Shown one piece after another: positions 1 through 4,619 of a DNA stretch of 9,051 nt. The stretch is from Chroococcidiopsidaceae cyanobacterium CP_BM_RX_35. Its GTDB lineage: Bacteria; Cyanobacteriota; Cyanobacteriia; Cyanobacteriales; Chroococcidiopsidaceae. The position numbers were made by a program, and so were the translations under genes. Under the pieces are notes generated by a model, which saw nothing but the letters and a program-made list of their open reading frames with translations, was not told where the DNA came from and made no database searches. The stretch covers positions 1-9,051 of the forward strand of contig JAFAVL010000816.1 of assembly GCA_019242465.1 (NCBI GenBank), written 5' to 3'. The first letter of the stretch is position 1. Every line of letters begins with the position of its first letter.

Positions 1-398
1 TAGAGCAGGCAGAAACAATTGTCCAGCGGAAACAAGAAATTTTTCAACAAGCAGAACAAAGTGCAAGAGAAATTATTGATGCAGCACAAGCCAAAGCAGC
101 ACAACTTCTAAGTGAGACGGACATTGTTCAACAGGCAGAACAGGAAGCGCGGCATCTCCAACAGCAAGTGCAGTTGGAGTGTAAAGCTGCTATGGAACAA
201 ACCATGGCTGACATCGAGCAGGCACGCTACCAAGCCCAGCAGGAGCTAGAGGAGATGCGTGCTGCAGCGATCGCTGAGTGTACAGAGATTCAACGGGGAG
301 CTGATGAGTATGCTGATAACGCCCTCAAAGATATTGAGCAGCAGCTTAATGATCTGTTGCAGGTGATCCGTAATGGTCGGCAACAGCTAAGGGAGTAG
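1..398 (+). CDS. DivIVA-like coiled-coil protein, 3' part (5' end outside window)
   Basis: The reading frame is open from the first full codon at base 3, so the gene begins before the window; only its last 131 residues are seen. They are almost entirely heptad-like, alanine/glutamate/glutamine-rich helix (for example [17 protein letters not shown] and [19 protein letters not shown]) and end in [15 protein letters not shown]. From memory this matches a conserved cyanobacterial family annotated as DivIVA-domain or 'ATP synthase subunit b-like' protein, whose tail also reads EIQRGADxYAD...IRNGRQQL. No membrane segment is visible here. A role as a cytosolic scaffold in division or polarity is inferred from the family name only. 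Its stop codon lies inside the 3' end of trpA on the opposite strand (12-base convergent overlap). The ATG at 168 is internal, because the same frame continues far upstream with the same composition. Confidence 0.8.
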   Translation, partial: EQAETIVQRKQEIFQQAEQSAREIIDAAQAKAAQLLSETDIVQQAEQEARHLQQQVQLECKAAMEQTMADIEQARYQAQQELEEMRAAAIAECTEIQRGADEYADNALKDIEQQLNDLLQVIRNGRQQLRE

Positions 399-1184
399 TG
401 CAGCTTTGAGACTATGACAGAACTCTGTAATCGCTTGCAGTCCCTCTTGGGGTGTACCATCTGCTAATCGTTTCACAAAGGCACTACCGACAACTGCCGC
501 ATCGGCTCCCCAATCTTTCACCTGACGGGCATGCTCTGGTTGAGAAATACCAAAGCCAACTCCAATCGGTTTATTCGTCACTTGCCGCAGCTGCTGAAGG
601 AGAACTCCCACTCGGGCTTCTAACCCAGAACGTATTCCGGTAACGCCCGTAACACTAACTAGATAGATGAAGCCTTGGGATTGTTTAGCAATCGTCGCAA
701 TCCGTTCAGATGAACTGGTAGGTGCAACCAACAACGTCACGTCAATTCCGACTTCAGATGCTGGCAGCAGCAAGTCCGCTGCTTCTTCAAGTGGCAAGTC
801 AGGTACTACCAGCCCTGCCACTCCAGCCTGAGCTAGTTGTCGTAAGAACGGTTTAATGCCCCGATTGATGATTGGGTTGTAGTAGGTGAAGAAAATGATA
901 GGCGATCGCAGTGTGGGGCTAATACCCTGCACCATTTCTAATATCGCCTCCAATCTCGTTCCCCGTTGCAGAGCACGAGTTGCAGCCGCTTGAATCACTG
1001 GTCCATCTGCCAGTGGATCTGAGTAGGGAACACCTAGCTCGATTAAATCTGCCCCACTACTGTTTAAAACTCGTAACGCCTCTGCTGTTGTCTCCAAATC
1101 TGGATCTCCAGCAGTAATAAATGGAATGAGGGCGCACTGGGAGCGAGCATGTAAAGCCTCAAAGCATTGGGAAATTGCGCTCAT
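387..1184 (-). CDS. trpA: Tryptophan synthase alpha chain
   Basis: 265 residues, the normal length for TrpA. The alpha subunit cleaves indole-3-glycerol phosphate to indole and glyceraldehyde-3-phosphate in the cytosol and passes indole to TrpB through the alpha2-beta2 tunnel. Both catalytic acids fall exactly at E. coli numbering: Glu49 in [11 protein letters not shown] and Asp60 in PLADGPVIQ. Other family marks are PFITAGDP (21-28), FFTYYNPI (98-105), VVPDLP (126-131), the loop SVTGVTG (177-183) and the phosphate-binding strands GVGFGIS (208-214) and VVGSAFVK (231-238). The ATG lies inside the end of the DUF3007 gene (26-base overlap), which suggests translational coupling. trpB is not in the window, as is usual in cyanobacteria, where trp genes are scattered. 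The 3' end overlaps the convergent coiled-coil gene by 12 bases. No truncation or odd residue is seen. Confidence 0.98.
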   Translation of the reverse strand: MSAISQCFEALHARSQCALIPFITAGDPDLETTAEALRVLNSSGADLIELGVPYSDPLADGPVIQAAATRALQRGTRLEAILEMVQGISPTLRSPIIFFTYYNPIINRGIKPFLRQLAQAGVAGLVVPDLPLEEAADLLLPASEVGIDVTLLVAPTSSSERIATIAKQSQGFIYLVSVTGVTGIRSGLEARVGVLLQQLRQVTNKPIGVGFGISQPEHARQVKDWGADAAVVGSAFVKRLADGTPQEGLQAITEFCHSLKAALLP

Positions 1185-1506
1185 CCTGACGCCCTATACC
1201 TCCTCTTGTTTGTTCTTGTTCAATCTCCGCTTGCAGCTTCGCTAGTTCTTCGGGGGTAAGTGATTCCAGGCGTTTCTGGAGGAAGGCTTCTTCATAATCT
1301 TGCCGCTGCTGGTGATAGGTCATTTTGTGTCCCACAACTCGAAAGATATACGTCACCAGCCAACCAATCAGTCCGCCAACCAGAAATACTTGGCTCCAGA
1401 CACCTGCTGCCAAGTTATCTAGACCAGCTACCTGCAAGAGCGTATACGCCAATCCAGCAGCAGCAAAAATGCCTAAAGCAATTCCAATGGCATCAATCCG
1501 TCGCAT
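1159..1506 (-). CDS. DUF3007 family membrane protein
   Basis: 115 residues. Two hydrophobic helices at about 5-25 ([20 protein letters not shown]) and 36-56 ([21 protein letters not shown]) are followed by a charged helical tail containing the acidic run [18 protein letters not shown]. This fits the DUF3007 family, found in cyanobacteria and plastid-bearing plants, of unknown function. It sits between ndhL (22-base gap) and trpA (26-base overlap), so it is probably translated from the ndhL transcript. Position beside ndhL makes a thylakoid location and a link to NDH-1 or photosynthetic membrane assembly plausible, but that is inference. The start is the ATG preceding RRIDAIG; no obvious earlier start exists between it and the ndhL stop. 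Confidence 0.88.
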   Translation of the reverse strand: MRRIDAIGIALGIFAAAGLAYTLLQVAGLDNLAAGVWSQVFLVGGLIGWLVTYIFRVVGHKMTYHQQRQDYEEAFLQKRLESLTPEELAKLQAEIEQEQTRGGIGRQDERNFPML

Positions 1507-1529
1507 CAGTGCTACAACCTAGTAATTCT

Positions 1530-1742
1530 TTAAGCCTGAACCTGTCGCCGTCGCGGTCGAAAATTCACGAACGGACTCAGCAGCAACAGTCCTGGAAAGA
1601 AAAAGAATACTAAGAAATACATAAAGCCTCGCTCAAAAGAGCTGGCGTTGTACCATCGCAGTTTCAGGTAGAGCAACACCGTGAAGGGGACTACTAAGAG
1701 GTAAGCCCCAGCCAGAATCAGATACAGTATCGCTACAAACAT
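1530..1742 (-). CDS. ndhL: NAD(P)H-quinone oxidoreductase subunit L
   Basis: 70 residues, two transmembrane helices (about 3-25, [20 protein letters not shown], and 39-58, [20 protein letters not shown]) and a basic tail NFRPRRRQ. The signature pieces [19 protein letters not shown] and [17 protein letters not shown] are those of NdhL, the small membrane subunit of the cyanobacterial and chloroplast NDH-1 complex. That complex works in photosystem I cyclic electron flow, respiration and CO2 uptake at the thylakoid membrane. It is the first gene of the minus-strand cluster with DUF3007 and trpA, an arrangement known in many cyanobacteria. No good Shine-Dalgarno precedes the ATG (upstream is AT-rich ATATATTTCTTT), which is common in this phylum. 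Confidence 0.96.
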   Translation of the reverse strand: MFVAILYLILAGAYLLVVPFTVLLYLKLRWYNASSFERGFMYFLVFFFFPGLLLLSPFVNFRPRRRQVQA

Positions 1743-1768
1743 AAAGAAATATATTGTGCTTCGTCATC

Positions 1769-1774
1769 ATTGTA
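1769..1774 (-). promoter_or_regulatory. Possible -10 element for the ndhL cluster
   Basis: On the minus strand TACAAT lies 26 bases before the ndhL ATG and resembles a sigma-70 -10 box. No clear -35 is present at 17 bases (TTCTGT). The double palindrome at 1801-1837 sits just upstream, where a regulator could act. This is pattern reading only. Confidence 0.25.
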
Positions 1775-1800
1775 CCGTTTGTGGGCAGAAGACAGAAGGG

Positions 1801-1837
1801 GAACACAACCAATTGTGTTCACATGCTTGTATGTGAA
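1801..1837. promoter_or_regulatory. Two overlapping perfect palindromes between ndhL and tRNA-Leu
   Basis: The first arm pair is GAACACAA (1801-1808) and TTGTGTTC (1813-1820) with a 4-base spacer. The second is TTCACAT (1818-1824) and ATGTGAA (1831-1837) with a 6-base spacer. They share bases 1818-1820, so as RNA hairpins they could not both form fully. Location just upstream of the putative ndhL promoter suggests tandem operator half-sites. They lie about 90-125 bases before tRNA-Leu, too far for a core promoter of that gene. Confidence 0.35.
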
Positions 1838-1925
1838 GTTAAGAGTTCTGAAAAGTTGCACAGAACACCCATTTAATGCTCAAATAGATAGGTTACTGTA
1901 GCAACGCAAGCTAGAAGCACCATCT

Positions 1926-2240
1926 GGGGGCATGGCGGAATGGCAGACGCTGCGGACTTAGAAAACTGAGCCTTAACGGGGAAACCTGTTAAGTGACTGC
2001 TCTCAAATTCAGGGAAACCTAAATCTGGCAACAGACATGGCAATCCTGAGCCAAGCCGAAATCATTGATTCGGAAGGTGCAGAGGCCCGACGGGAGCTAC
2101 CCTAACGTTAAGCCGAGGGTAAAGGGAGGGTCCAATTCTCAAAGCCTCGAAGTTCCACTAAGAGGCAGTAGCTAAAGTTACGGGAGAATGAAAATCCGTT
2201 GACCTTAAAAGTCGTGAGGGTTCAAGTCCCTCTGCCCCCA
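1926..2240 (+). tRNA. trnL(UAA): tRNA-Leu(UAA), interrupted by a group I intron
   Basis: The exons are 1926-1959 and 2191-2240. The acceptor stem GGGGGCA pairs perfectly with TGCCCCC near the 3' end, followed by discriminator A at 2240; CCA is not encoded (next bases CTC). The D arm is GCGG...CGC with GG in its loop. The anticodon arm, after joining, reads CGGA-CTTAAAA-TCCG with anticodon TAA. A long class II variable arm (TTGAC...GTCGT) and a T arm GAGGG-TTCAAGT-CCCTC follow. The break lies between anticodon bases 34 and 35, the classic site of the cyanobacterial/plastid trnL intron. It decodes UUA and wobble UUG. The 1.5 kb behind its 3' end is a debris field of mobile-element remnants. Confidence 0.97.
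1960..2190 (+). ncRNA. Self-splicing group I intron of tRNA-Leu(UAA)
   Basis: 231 nt, a little shorter than the 249 nt known for Anabaena PCC 7120. The upstream exon ends in U and the intron ends in G, as group I introns require. P1 can form between exon GACTT and intron GAGCC with a U-G pair at the splice site. P2 is CTTAAC (1972-1977) with GTTAAG (1988-1993). P7 is GGCCC (2084-2088) with GGGTC (2128-2132). P8 is TACCC (2098-2102) with GGGTA (2117-2121). P9 is GCCTC (2144-2148) with GAGGC (2162-2166). The conserved core blocks TTCAGGGAAACCT, AATCCTGAGCCAAGCC and GTGCAGAG are present. The P6b arm is minimal (CCGAA...TTCGG), without the heptanucleotide repeat expansions known from many Nostoc introns. 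No homing-endonuclease ORF is present. Confidence 0.95.
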
Positions 2241-2299
2241 CTCAAAAATCCTTCGCTTCCTCTCCGCGCAGTGTCATTTAAAGTTTGGTTTTGCTGCCA

Positions 2300-2353
2300 C
2301 GGCAAGGTTATGCCTGAAAACGCTAACGGCAAAACTATGCCTGAAAAAATAAT
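2300..2353. repeat. Two-copy 27-bp tandem repeat at the tnpB right end
   Basis: Copies start at 2300 and 2327. The first 21 bases of each match at 18 positions: CGGCAA, a variable block (GGT or AAC), then TATGCCTGAAAA. The last six bases diverge. The second copy runs into the putative right end of the tnpB element at about 2352. A possible stem GTTTTGC (2288-2294) / GCAAAAC (2329-2335) spans the first copy. In one + frame the copies read GKVMPENAN and GKTMPEKIM, but no supported gene carries them. Confidence 0.6.
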
Positions 2354-2404
2354 GAACTACCCCAACCTGCTAGCGCTCTTGTCGGGGTTTCTACATCCCC
2401 GACA
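2352..2404 (-). ncRNA. Possible right end and omega-RNA scaffold remnant of the tnpB element
   Basis: Known IS200/IS605 elements make a guide RNA from the 3' end of tnpB, ending at the right boundary of the element. Here, on the minus strand, the last codons of tnpB form a perfect 8-bp stem, TGTCGGGG with CCCCGACA (2397-2404 and 2380-2387). This is followed by AGCGCTAGCAGG and TTGGGGTAG, with the stop codon, and TTCAT about at 2352. A stop codon a few bases before a TTCAT-like boundary is typical of such ends. Whether any RNA is still made cannot be told from sequence. Confidence 0.3.
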
Positions 2405-2938
2405 GCAGATTGAGATTTTAAACGCTTCTTCTGTCCCAGTTGCCTCATAGATCCGCAGTGCTTGCGCTATGCGCGTCTTTGAGGTAGAGCTAGAAACATC
2501 GGCGTTTGCGAGGACAGTTCCTGACCCCGGTAGAATGCCTTTAGCCCACAGAACCATCACCTCAGCAGCAGCTAAATCTCTGTCTTGGACATAGCCGCAT
2601 TTCTAACAGGAATGAACCCTTCGCTGCGTTCTTTTGAGGAGCGACTTGAGCATTTGGGACAAGTTTGAGATGGAGACGGCAGCAGCCGTGTTTGTTCCAA
2701 AATCAATACCAATAGAGGAGGTCAGTTGCGTGCGGAGGTTCCCTCCGTTGAGCAAACTGACCGTCCCAGTACCTAGCTCTCTAGATACTGGCTCTACATT
2801 TATTGTAATTGAGGCATACCACTTGCCATGACGATACACGATTGTACAGGTGGTTGGTGTTCCCCAGACTTTGACTTTTCCCCTCATCTGAACTTGTCCC
2901 AGATTAGAGATTTCCAAATATACGACAGAATAAGTATC
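2357..2938 (-). pseudogene. tnpB: IS200/IS605-type TnpB nuclease, internally deleted and stopped
   Basis: About 194 codons remain of a family usually near 400. From the amino end: an OB/wedge-type segment (QVQMRGKVKVWGTPTTCTIVYRHG, then KWYASITINVEPV), the first RuvC strand IGIDFGTNTAAAVS with the catalytic Asp, then an abrupt join to the zinc-ribbon region ending in RRVHSC, an in-frame TAG at 2603-2605, then KCGYVQDRDLAAAEVM and a tail to the TAG at 2357. The stop falls between the two cysteines of the second zinc knuckle (C-stop-KC), and the first cysteine pair is missing. The segment with the second RuvC acid is absent, so the nuclease is dead. The D-R-D of the third RuvC motif survives. 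Frame is kept across the deletion. A stop at 2939 and lack of family similarity beyond it mark loss of the N-terminal third. No tnpA is present. Confidence 0.85.
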
Positions 2939-3036
2939 TCAACAATCGCATCGAGATAGACCAGCCACAATACCCCTATAAATCCTGGAACTGTTCTGTT
3001 GTCATTGCATAAGGGACTCTCCTTGATAAAACTAGT
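2939..3036. other. Inter-relic spacer with a stranded gene start
   Basis: This holds no open gene. On the minus strand AAGGAGAG (3017-3024), a good ribosome binding site, precedes ATGCAATG (3003-3010). The second ATG opens MTTEQFQDL and stops at TAG (2976-2978). It directly follows the helix-turn-helix relic, so it may be the start of a once co-transcribed second gene that was broken by the change that brought in tnpB. I do not recognise the protein. Confidence 0.3.
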
Positions 3037-3276
3037 CTATGATTCCGTGACTGAACTAGTTGATAAATCTTTCCCATCTCCTGGGAAAGCTCTGTCGAGC
3101 CAACATTGAGGTGTGTGGAAATAGACGGGATGTTAGTGAAGTTGTCTTAAGCGCTGCAGTTCTGCCGCATCAGCCCAGACGATCCACTGGCGGAGTCCTT
3201 GCGGTTGCTGGCGAGCCCGTAGCCAACCACGCTTCACCCAGTCGTAGAGAGTCATCTCTGACATTCCAATTAAGCG
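3037..3276 (-). pseudogene. C-terminal relic of a helix-turn-helix protein, probably a recombinase tail
   Basis: The readable core from ATG 3264 is MSEMTLYDWVKRGWLRAR followed by QQPQGLRQWIVWADAAELQ and RLRQLH, then TAA (3133-3135). The same frame continues after the stop as HPVYFHTPQCWLDRAF and so on to TAG at 3037. The TAA sits where a CAA (Gln) would fit, so it looks like a single-base nonsense change. Going the other way, the frame closes at TAG 3277-3279. The pattern TLxxWVxRGWLxARQ...WIxWADAxELxRLRQL is, from memory, the MerR/excisionase-like DNA-binding tail of large recombinase-family proteins of bacterial mobile elements. No catalytic serine or resolvase domain is visible here, so the assignment rests on this tail alone. 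It could instead be a free-standing DNA-binding protein. Confidence 0.5.
3069..3089 (-). terminator. Hairpin inside the tail of the HTH relic
   Basis: CTTTCCC (3069-3075) and GGGAAAG (3083-3089) form a perfect 7-bp stem with a 7-base loop. On neither strand does a clear run of T follow, so termination is doubtful. Confidence 0.2.
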
Positions 3277-3319
3277 CTACGTCCAACAACAACATGCTCC
3301 TGAGTAGCAGAGTCCCTGT

Positions 3320-3380
3320 CCGCGATTCCCCTCCTAGCATAAACGAGCGCAGCGATGTTTTGGTGGGAGGGGAATCGCGG
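3320..3380. repeat. Perfect 15-bp inverted repeat with 31-base centre
   Basis: CCGCGATTCCCCTCC (3320-3334) is matched exactly by its reverse complement GGAGGGGAATCGCGG (3366-3380). The 31-base centre contains CGAGCGCAGCG. There is no T run on either side, so it is not a standard terminator, and I see no flanking target duplication. It may be a small hairpin-forming repeat, a remnant of inverted ends of a mobile element, or a recombinase site. It lies upstream of the HTH relic on that relic's strand. Confidence 0.6.
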
Positions 3381-3510
3381 TTGATAGATGGGTTGCTCTA
3401 TTGTAGAAACCTCGCCCCCCCTCTCCTTGCCCATCTTCTTTATTTTTTTTTAGACCATCCAGACCATTTTTTTTACAAGCCGGACACTGGCACTGCTCTA
3501 ATGTCTCCAG
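3381..3510. other. Non-coding, homopolymer-rich stretch
   Basis: No gene is supported. The + strand has C7 (3415-3421), T9 (3443-3451) and T8 (3467-3474) and a pyrimidine-rich tract from 3411 to 3451. The heptamer AGACCAT occurs twice (3452-3458 and 3461-3467) between the two T runs. The stretch separates the inverted repeat from the hicB fragment and may contain the junction that truncated hicB. Confidence 0.5.
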
Positions 3511-3642
3511 TTCTTCGAGGAAGTGGAAGAGGCGGTGCGAGAGGCGATAGAGTTTCACCTAGATGGAATGCAAGAGGAAGGCTTACCAATTCCAGAACCA
3601 ACGTCTACTAGTAAGATGTTGGAGTTAAGTAGATCAGCATGA
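3511..3642 (+). pseudogene. hicB: HicB-type antitoxin, C-terminal fragment only
   Basis: In this frame the sequence reads FEEVEEAVREAIEFHLDGMQ then EEGLPIPEPTSTSKMLELSR and stops at TGA 3640-3642. This is the typical end of cyanobacterial HicB/UPF0150 antitoxins (EExxxxxREAIExHLEGxxEEGLPxPxP). HicB normally carries before this a partial RNase-H-like fold with a YxAxxPxLPGC segment; none is visible in any + frame upstream, and a stop (TAA) lies just before at 3499-3501. About half or more of the gene is therefore lost. No HicA toxin (double-stranded RNA-binding-like, about 60-80 residues with GSH) is found on either side. The short frame MKHLLLDQALILGIK overlapping the stop (ATGA, 3639) is not HicA. 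It is a remnant, not a working toxin-antitoxin pair. Confidence 0.75.
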
Positions 3643-3749
3643 AGCATTTGCTGTTGGATCAAGCCCTGATTTTAGGCATAAAATAGGCAAAATTTAAACA
3701 GCTATTTGTGAAAGCTTTATGTCGCAATACTTTTTTAACTCAACTATCC
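3643..3749. other. Spacer with no supported gene
   Basis: AT-rich DNA between the hicB fragment and the tail-facing end of the next minus-strand gene. No hairpin with a T run is seen for the minus-strand transcript, though AAAAAAG follows its stop after about 10 bases. Confidence 0.4.
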
Positions 3750-4076
3750 TCATCTCTTCAAGGCATTTCCTGCTTGAGTCAGTAGACTTGCTAATTGCCG
3801 AATTTTGGCAGTAACGTCCTCTGAAGTTTCAATTGCCAATTCTTCGGCAGTATCTTCACCCAAATCGAGCAAAAGATTCGCGATCGCGTCCGCACTTTTT
3901 TGTTTCTGAAGTGCCTGCTTTAGCTCACCCAAATCATCTGCAATAGCTAATCCCTGAAGCTGCTGTTGCCAGCTTTCAATAACAGCAATCGCTTGCTCAA
4001 CCGGAATTGTTGTAATTCCCTGTTGTAGCGCCGCGATTGTCGTATCAATAGCCGCAGTTTGACCCAAGTCTGCCAT
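3750..4076 (-). CDS. Small soluble protein, tandem paralog 2 (unknown function)
   Basis: 108 residues, predicted all-helical and soluble: no signal peptide, no membrane segment, no cysteine. Start MADLGQ with AGGA (4085-4088) eight bases before the ATG. It aligns along its full length with the gene just upstream (4172-4489): both share MxDLG, TIAxLQQ, ITT/LTT, AIAVIESW / ALAIIENW, DDLGELKQAL / EDLAQLKRAI, LGEDT / VGEDT, AKIRQL / AKIKQL, and end in GNALKR / GNSLKS. I do not recognise a characterised family. The pair must come from a local duplication, since even the leader bases (AGGAA-TTT) before the start are alike. Acidic with few basic residues, it could be a partner or adaptor protein, but there is no direct clue. 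Confidence 0.85.
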   Translation of the reverse strand: MADLGQTAAIDTTIAALQQGITTIPVEQAIAVIESWQQQLQGLAIADDLGELKQALQKQKSADAIANLLLDLGEDTAEELAIETSEDVTAKIRQLASLLTQAGNALKR

Positions 4077-4171
4077 GATGAAATTCCTGTGTTAAACAAC
4101 CTTCGACGTTGCAAAATCGGCTGCTAATCATGTGAAAGCAGTCAGCCAGCACAAAGCTCTCAACCCAGCCA

Positions 4172-4489
4172 CTATGACTTGAGGGAATTACCGACTTCAA
4201 TCAAAAGATTACCAAGCTGTTTAATTTTGGCTTCATACTCATCTACGCTGCGGCTAGCTGATTCACCAGTCGTATCTTCACCCACTTCGGTGAAAATTTC
4301 TGCAATCACTTGCTTGTCGCCGCTGTTGATTGCCCGCTTAAGCTGTGCCAAATCTTCACCAAGGTCATGTCCCTGAAAATGCTCTTCCCAGTTTTCAATG
4401 ATCGCGAGCGCATCACTGGCAGAAACAGTCGTGAGGTCTTGCTGCAAGGTAGCGATTGTTAAATCGAGGTCGGCACCCAAGTCTGGCAT
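4172..4489 (-). CDS. Small soluble protein, tandem paralog 1 (unknown function)
   Basis: 105 residues, acidic, mostly helical, no cysteines, no membrane segment. Start MPDLGADLDLTIATLQQ with AGGA (4497-4500) seven bases before the ATG. Compared with its paralog 95 bases downstream it lacks two residues near position 6 and has a short change near EDTTGESAS. It has a conserved Trp (IIENWEEHFQG against VIESWQQQLQG), LGEDLAQLKRAI and the C-terminal amphipathic helix AKIKQLGNLLIEVGNSL. The two genes are probably one transcript. Function unknown; the order here and the 95-base gap allow separate regulation of the second copy. I would call both 'hypothetical protein, paralogous pair'. Confidence 0.85.
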   Translation of the reverse strand: MPDLGADLDLTIATLQQDLTTVSASDALAIIENWEEHFQGHDLGEDLAQLKRAINSGDKQVIAEIFTEVGEDTTGESASRSVDEYEAKIKQLGNLLIEVGNSLKS

Positions 4490-4619
4490 GAGAATTTCCT
4501 ATGCGGAACGAAACGCCTTATATCGTGTCCAACTTTAACGCTTTAAATCGTCTGTCTTTGGAGAGATAAGATGCTAGCAATTTAGCACTTCTAGCTCAAT
4601 GCACCAACCAGTAAAGGAC

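Noticed and set aside
2199..2450. Open frame starting in the tRNA 3' exon with a nine-residue repeat
   Set aside because: Begins inside the tRNA and runs antisense through the tnpB end; the peptide repeat is just the DNA tandem repeat.
3030..3061. Pair of ACTAGT palindromes forming a 7-bp inverted arm around the relic's stop
   Set aside because: Each ACTAGT is self-complementary, so pairing over this distance is expected by chance; a third copy at 3607 shows no relation.
3334..3558. 74-codon minus frame with CQCPACKKNG, resembling a zinc ribbon
   Set aside because: Only three close cysteines, a Lys/Gly-rich stretch from homopolymers, and it is antisense to the well-supported hicB tail.
3060..3611. 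183-codon open frame on the + strand
   Set aside because: It runs antisense to the HTH relic, crosses the inverted repeat and the homopolymers, and reads low-complexity Arg/Ser/Gly without family features; the hicB tail is in a different frame.
2221..3749. Search for a duplicated tRNA 3' end as attachment site
   Set aside because: No second copy of the TTCAAGTCCC/TGCCCCCA end is found; C-rich DNA at 3414 is only superficially alike.
2241..3749. CRISPR array
   Set aside because: No regularly spaced repeat beyond the two adjacent 27-bp copies, which have no spacer between them.
4114..4151. Possible hairpin GGCTGCT...AGCAG-CAGCC between the paralogs
   Set aside because: The arms match only with a 4-base bulge and no T run follows; too weak to call a terminator.
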